From Rhodobacterales bacterium HKCCE2091 (GTDB lineage: Bacteria; Pseudomonadota; Alphaproteobacteria; Rhodobacterales; Rhodobacteraceae): 64,000 nt of DNA. Both the position numbers and the translations under genes were made by a program. How positions within the stretch are numbered: the first letter of the stretch is position 1; each line of letters opens with the position of its first letter. Below, piece after piece: positions 60,861-64,000 of this stretch. The DNA is taken from assembly GCA_015689685.1 (NCBI GenBank), contig WVSL01000002.1, positions 124,001 to 188,000 of the forward strand. The letters run 5' to 3'. The notes under the pieces are model-generated. The model was not told where the DNA came from. It worked only from the letters and a program-made list of their open reading frames with translations, and did not search any database.

Positions 60861-60871
60861 ATTGTATGCAT
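60861..60871 (+). promoter_or_regulatory. Third copy of the ATTGTATGNAT motif near the Nit1C cluster
   Basis: ATTGTATGCAT agrees with ATTGTATGGAT at 60722-60732 at 10 of 11 positions. It lies 71 bases before the first Nit1C gene and may be a distal operator. Confidence 0.4.
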
Positions 60872-60941
60872 ATTGAAATGACGATTGATTGGATTTGATC
60901 CGCCGCCAACGCTGGACGCGTGACCAGACAAGGAGGGCGAG

Positions 60942-61424
60942 ATGCCAGCAGTCGCGACCGAAGCGCACAAGGACGGGGACTACTTCGTCGATTACGAGGA
61001 GAAGGTGTTCGAGGACGTGAAGGCGGATGAGGGCGAAAAGGCCCTCGTGACCTTCCACACCGTCGCCTTCGAAGGCTCCATCGGGCTCGTCAACATCCTC
61101 AACGCGATCCGGCTCAACCGGAAGGGCTACGAGACCTCGATCCTGCTTTATGGCCCCGGCGTCACGCTCGGCATCCAGCGCGGTTTTCCGACGCTCGGAG
61201 ACGAAGCGTTTCCCGGCCACCAGAACTTCGCCGTGAACCTCAAGAAGTTCATGGGCGAAGGCGGCAAGGTCTATGCCTGCCGCTTCGCGCTGCAGGCGCT
61301 CTACGGCCACGGCGAGCCGTCGCTCCTGCCGGGGATCACGCCGATCGCGCCGCAGGACGTGCTGGATTGCATCCTCCTGCACAAGAAGGCGAACGCGGTC
61401 ATCCTCGATACCTGGACCGTCTGA
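60942..61424 (+). CDS. MSMEG_0572/Sll0783 family nitrogen-starvation protein
   Basis: The 160-residue protein matches the family by its [41 protein letters not shown] region, quoted in part here as [20 protein letters not shown], with a DsrE-like fold and a closing AVILDTWTV. Homologues head the Nit1C gene cluster of bacteria and cyanobacteria; sll0783 is tied to the nitrogen-starvation response. The molecular role is unknown. GGAGGGCG precedes the start. It is followed by a perfect hairpin and the nitrilase gene. Confidence 0.85.
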   Translation: MPAVATEAHKDGDYFVDYEEKVFEDVKADEGEKALVTFHTVAFEGSIGLVNILNAIRLNRKGYETSILLYGPGVTLGIQRGFPTLGDEAFPGHQNFAVNLKKFMGEGGKVYACRFALQALYGHGEPSLLPGITPIAPQDVLDCILLHKKANAVILDTWTV

Positions 61425-61434
61425 CCCGATCCCG

Positions 61435-61462
61435 GGCATCCGGGCGGCCCCGCCCGGATGCC
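61435..61462 (+). terminator. Intercistronic hairpin in the Nit1C cluster
   Basis: A perfect 12-bp stem (61435-61446 with 61451-61462) with loop GCCC lies between the first gene and the nitrilase. No T-run follows, so it is probably an RNA-stabilising or attenuating hairpin that sets unequal expression. Confidence 0.5.
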
Positions 61463-61499
61463 GGCCCCTCGATCCGAGACCACAGGAAGGCCCGGCCCC

Positions 61500-62486
61500 A
61501 TGAGAACCGACACCGTCCGCGCCGCCGCCGTGCAGATCGCCCCGGATCTCTCGGGCCGGTCCGGCACCGTCGAACGCGTTCTGAACGCCATCGCGGAAGC
61601 CTCCGACAAGGGCGCGGATTTCATCGTCTTTCCCGAGACCTTCGTGCCCTACTACCCGTATTTCTCCTTCGTCCTGCCGCCGGTGCAGCAGGGTGCGCCG
61701 CACCTCGAACTGATGAAGGAAGCCGTCGTCGTGCCGTCGGTCGAGACGCAGGCGGTGGCCGACGCGGCGCGGAAGCGCGGGGTTGTCGTCGTGCTCGGCG
61801 TGAACGAACGCGACCACGGCTCGCTCTACAACACGCAGCTTGTCTTCGACGCCGACGGCACGCTCGCGCTCAAGCGCCGCAAGATCACGCCGACCTACCA
61901 TGAACGCATGGTCTGGGGTCAGGGCGACGGCGCGGGGCTGAAGGTGGTGGAAACGAAGGTCGGCCGCGTGGGCGCGCTGGCCTGTTGGGAACACTACAAC
62001 CCGCTGGCCCGCTACGCGCTGATGTCGCAGCACGAGGAAATCCACGCCGCGCACTTCCCCGGAAGCCTCGTCGGCCCGGTTTTCGGCGAGCAGATCGAGG
62101 TCACGATGCGTCACCACGCGCTGGAGGCCGGGTGCTTCGTCGTGAACGCGACCGGCTGGCTCACCGAGGACCAGATCGCGCAGATCCATCCCGACCCCGC
62201 GTTGCAGAAGGGGCTCAGGGACGGCTGCATGACCTGCATCGTGTCGCCCGAGGGCCGGCACCTCGCCCCGCCGCTGACGGAGGGCGAGGGCATCCTGATC
62301 GCCGATCTCGACATGCGGCTGATCGCGAAGCGCAAGCGGATGATGGACAGCGTCGGCCACTACGCGCGGCCCGAACTCCTGAGCCTCGTCCACGACACCC
62401 GCCCCGCCACCACCCGCCACGCCGTCGACGCCGCGGCGATGGCGGAGCCCCCTGCCCCGGAACTGGAGGATCGCCTCGATGGCTGA
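61500..62486 (+). CDS. Nit1 (Nit6803-type) nitrilase
   Basis: The 328-residue enzyme has the nitrilase catalytic triad: Glu46 (FPETF), Lys128 ([12 protein letters not shown]) and Cys162 ([10 protein letters not shown]). It hydrolyses a nitrile to acid and ammonia. Nit1C nitrilases include enzymes linked to cyanide assimilation, with the natural substrate of most members unproven. The ATG at 61500 follows AGGAAGG. It overlaps the radical SAM gene by eight bases. Confidence 0.92.
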   Translation: MRTDTVRAAAVQIAPDLSGRSGTVERVLNAIAEASDKGADFIVFPETFVPYYPYFSFVLPPVQQGAPHLELMKEAVVVPSVETQAVADAARKRGVVVVLGVNERDHGSLYNTQLVFDADGTLALKRRKITPTYHERMVWGQGDGAGLKVVETKVGRVGALACWEHYNPLARYALMSQHEEIHAAHFPGSLVGPVFGEQIEVTMRHHALEAGCFVVNATGWLTEDQIAQIHPDPALQKGLRDGCMTCIVSPEGRHLAPPLTEGEGILIADLDMRLIAKRKRMMDSVGHYARPELLSLVHDTRPATTRHAVDAAAMAEPPAPELEDRLDG

Positions 62487-63591
62487 GATGTCGCATTCCG
62501 AGCTCATCAACGAGTTGCAGACCCACGGGATGCGGCTGGTCGATCCCTCGGCGGGGCAGCAGAGCCGGCGCGGCGGGGCCGGGCCGTCGGACCACAAGGC
62601 GGTCACGGTCGGCGAGACGACGGTGATGGTTCCGGTCCACACCGCGCCGAGTTTCGAAAGCCCCTACCTCGTCGACGCGCCCGACGCCGAGGGCAGGTCC
62701 CGCGTCCTGCGCGGCGGGCAGGAGATCGCTACCGTCCGGTTCCCCCGGCGGGCGCGGTTCTACGACCTGCAAACCGCCGACGGCATCCCCTACAGCCATA
62801 TCGCGACGCTGCATTCCCGCGACGTGCTGGCCACGACGGTCCTGCAGACCTGCATCCGCTACGAGAGCCGCAAGAAGACCTGCCAGTTCTGCGCCATCGG
62901 CCAGTCCCTCGCCGCCGGTCGAACCATCGCGCGGAAGACGCCGGAGCAGCTGGCGGAGGTCGCGAAGGCGGCGGTGGAGCTTGACGGCGTGACCCACATG
63001 GTCCTGACCACGGGCACCCCGCCGGGCAAGGATCGCGGCGCCGAGGTGCTGTGCGAAAGCGCCCGCGCGATCAAGGCCGCGGTGAACCTGCCGCTCCAGG
63101 GCCAGTGCGAGCCGCCGGAGGACGACGCCTGGCACCAGCGCATGTTCGACGCCGGGATCGACACGCTCGGGATGCATCTCGAGGCGGTCACGCCCGAGGT
63201 CCGGCAGCGGATCATGCCGGGCAAGGCGACGGTGCCGCTCGAGAAATACTTCTCCAGCTTCGAGGCGGCGGTGAAGGTGTTCGGCCGCGGTCAGGTGTCG
63301 ACCTACATCCTTGCCGGGCTCGGCGACACCGCCGAGGCGATCCTGTCGATGTCCGAACGGCTCTGTGCGATCGGCGTCTATCCCTTCGTGGTGCCCTTCG
63401 TGCCGATCTCGGGCACGCCGCTCGAAAGCCACCCCGCCCCGCGGACAGAGTTCATGGCCTCCATCCTCCGCCCGCTCGGCGAGATGGTGGTGCGGGCGGG
63501 GATGCGGTCGTCGGACATCAAGGCCGGCTGCGGCAAGTGCGGGGCGTGCTCGGCGCTGTCGACCTACGAAAAACTGAAGGTGCCGGCATGA
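62479..63591 (+). CDS. MSMEG_0568 family radical SAM protein
   Basis: The 370-residue enzyme has a long-spaced cluster motif [14 protein letters not shown], with Cys125, Cys135 and Cys138, instead of the usual CxxxCxxC. A C-terminal cysteine set (CGKCGAC) may bind an extra cluster. It belongs to the Nit1C set. Its reaction is not known; it may make the nitrile substrate or a cofactor. It overlaps the nitrilase and acetyltransferase genes. Confidence 0.88.
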   Translation: MAEMSHSELINELQTHGMRLVDPSAGQQSRRGGAGPSDHKAVTVGETTVMVPVHTAPSFESPYLVDAPDAEGRSRVLRGGQEIATVRFPRRARFYDLQTADGIPYSHIATLHSRDVLATTVLQTCIRYESRKKTCQFCAIGQSLAAGRTIARKTPEQLAEVAKAAVELDGVTHMVLTTGTPPGKDRGAEVLCESARAIKAAVNLPLQGQCEPPEDDAWHQRMFDAGIDTLGMHLEAVTPEVRQRIMPGKATVPLEKYFSSFEAAVKVFGRGQVSTYILAGLGDTAEAILSMSERLCAIGVYPFVVPFVPISGTPLESHPAPRTEFMASILRPLGEMVVRAGMRSSDIKAGCGKCGACSALSTYEKLKVPA

Positions 63592-64000
63592 TCGAGATCG
63601 AACCGCGCCAGTTCCGCTCCCCCGGCTACTACATCCGTGCGGCGTCGCGCCCGTTCGAGGCCCGCGGCGCGGCGGCCCTGCGCCACCGGGTCTTCGTCGA
63701 GGAGCAGGGTATCTTCCACGACCACGACCGGGACGAGATCGACCTGATCGCCACCCATCTCGTGGCGCTGTCGACCTACGCCGCGCAGAGCGACCAGATC
63801 GTCGGGACCGTCCGCATCCACGAGGAGGCGCCGCGGCTCTGGTGGGGCTCGCGGCTGGCGGTCGACCGTGGCTCGCGCTCGGTCGGACAGCTCGGCACGG
63901 AACTGATCCGGCTCGCCGTCTGCACCGCGAACGCCCGCGGCTGCGACCGCTTCCTCGCCCATGTCCAGAGCCAGAACGTGCCCCTGTTCCGCCGCCTGCA
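63588..64000 (+). CDS. MSMEG_0567/Sll0786 family N-acetyltransferase (3' end cut by window)
   Basis: The visible 137 residues begin [17 protein letters not shown] and show the GNAT fold, with VFVEEQGIF, a QIVGTVRIHEE strand, and RLAVDRGSRSVGQLGTELIR in part forming the acetyl-CoA loop. The gene starts inside the stop codon of the radical SAM gene (ATGA). Members of this family belong to Nit1C and often have a second, AIR-synthase-like domain after the GNAT part; that part would lie outside the window. Confidence 0.85.
   Translation, partial: MIEIEPRQFRSPGYYIRAASRPFEARGAAALRHRVFVEEQGIFHDHDRDEIDLIATHLVALSTYAAQSDQIVGTVRIHEEAPRLWWGSRLAVDRGSRSVGQLGTELIRLAVCTANARGCDRFLAHVQSQNVPLFRRL

Noticed and set aside
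59361-62642. A 1093-codon open frame on the minus strand
   Set aside because: It runs antisense through the nitrilase and in another frame through the MocR gene. It is rich in Arg, Gly and Pro and matches nothing. It is an effect of high GC.
1-64000. CRISPR arrays, tRNA or rRNA genes, IS elements or prophage
   Set aside because: No regularly spaced repeats, no recognisable RNA gene and no transposase or phage protein were seen on either strand.

Overview
The window reads as about 64 kb of a high-GC (roughly 70%) alphaproteobacterial chromosome, most like Rhodobacterales or a close relative. The clues are DUF1127 mini-proteins, TRAP and tripartite tricarboxylate (TTT) importers, several CaiB/BaiF CoA-transferases, FadR-type GntR regulators, and tightly packed operons with ATGA/GTGA overlaps. 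I saw no rRNA, tRNA, CRISPR array, insertion sequence or prophage gene. The first and last genes are cut by the window edges.

Region 1 (1-11.3 kb) is an exported redox/hydrolase locus of unknown function. It holds three cytochrome c'-like proteins, a ferric-reductase-type membrane protein, two DUF6152 proteins, two DUF6644 four-helix membrane proteins, two diverged copies of an unnamed exported ~360-residue family, and a secreted type-B carboxylesterase. The parts form two modules, one on each strand, meeting around the esterase. An intradiol ring-cleavage dioxygenase, a HupE/UreJ membrane protein and a membrane-anchored protein follow. Region 2 (11.8-16.5 kb) is a complete branched-chain-amino-acid-type ABC importer. 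Region 3 (16.6-18.6 kb) has a Nudix hydrolase and a PiT phosphate transporter.

Region 4 (18.6-28.5 kb) is one long minus-strand operon: TctC binding protein, fused TctA-TctB permease, two amidohydrolases, Rieske ferredoxin, GFA-type zinc protein, a cysteine-form UGSC-family protein and a thioredoxin-reductase-like flavoprotein. A divergent GntR/FCD regulator with palindromic operators sits at its head. Region 5 (28.5-41.9 kb) is sensory and redox: a response regulator/hybrid kinase pair, two DUF1127 proteins, a cysteine synthase-glutaredoxin fusion, OsmC, an FAD oxygenase, and an operon of truncated globin, a cyclase-homology protein with altered active site, and a PAS histidine kinase. LysR, PhzF and MBL-fold genes follow.

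Region 6 (42-59.2 kb) is a catabolic island for an unidentified carboxylic acid. It has a racemase-type CoA-transferase, a DUF35 plus thiolase-like (Ltp2-type aldolase-like) pair, a Rieske oxygenase with its reductase, three more CoA-transferases, an acyl-CoA dehydrogenase, a nitroreductase, a permease, a TRAP importer and two FadR-type repressors. A shared 15-bp palindrome, AATGG-N5-CCATT and near variants, lies in the promoter regions of these transcription units, so they look like one regulon. Region 7 (59.3-64 kb) is a MocR-type regulator divergent from the start of a Nit1C (MSMEG_0572/Sll0783-type) nitrogen-starvation cluster: Sll0783-like protein, nitrilase, radical SAM protein and an acetyltransferase that runs off the end.
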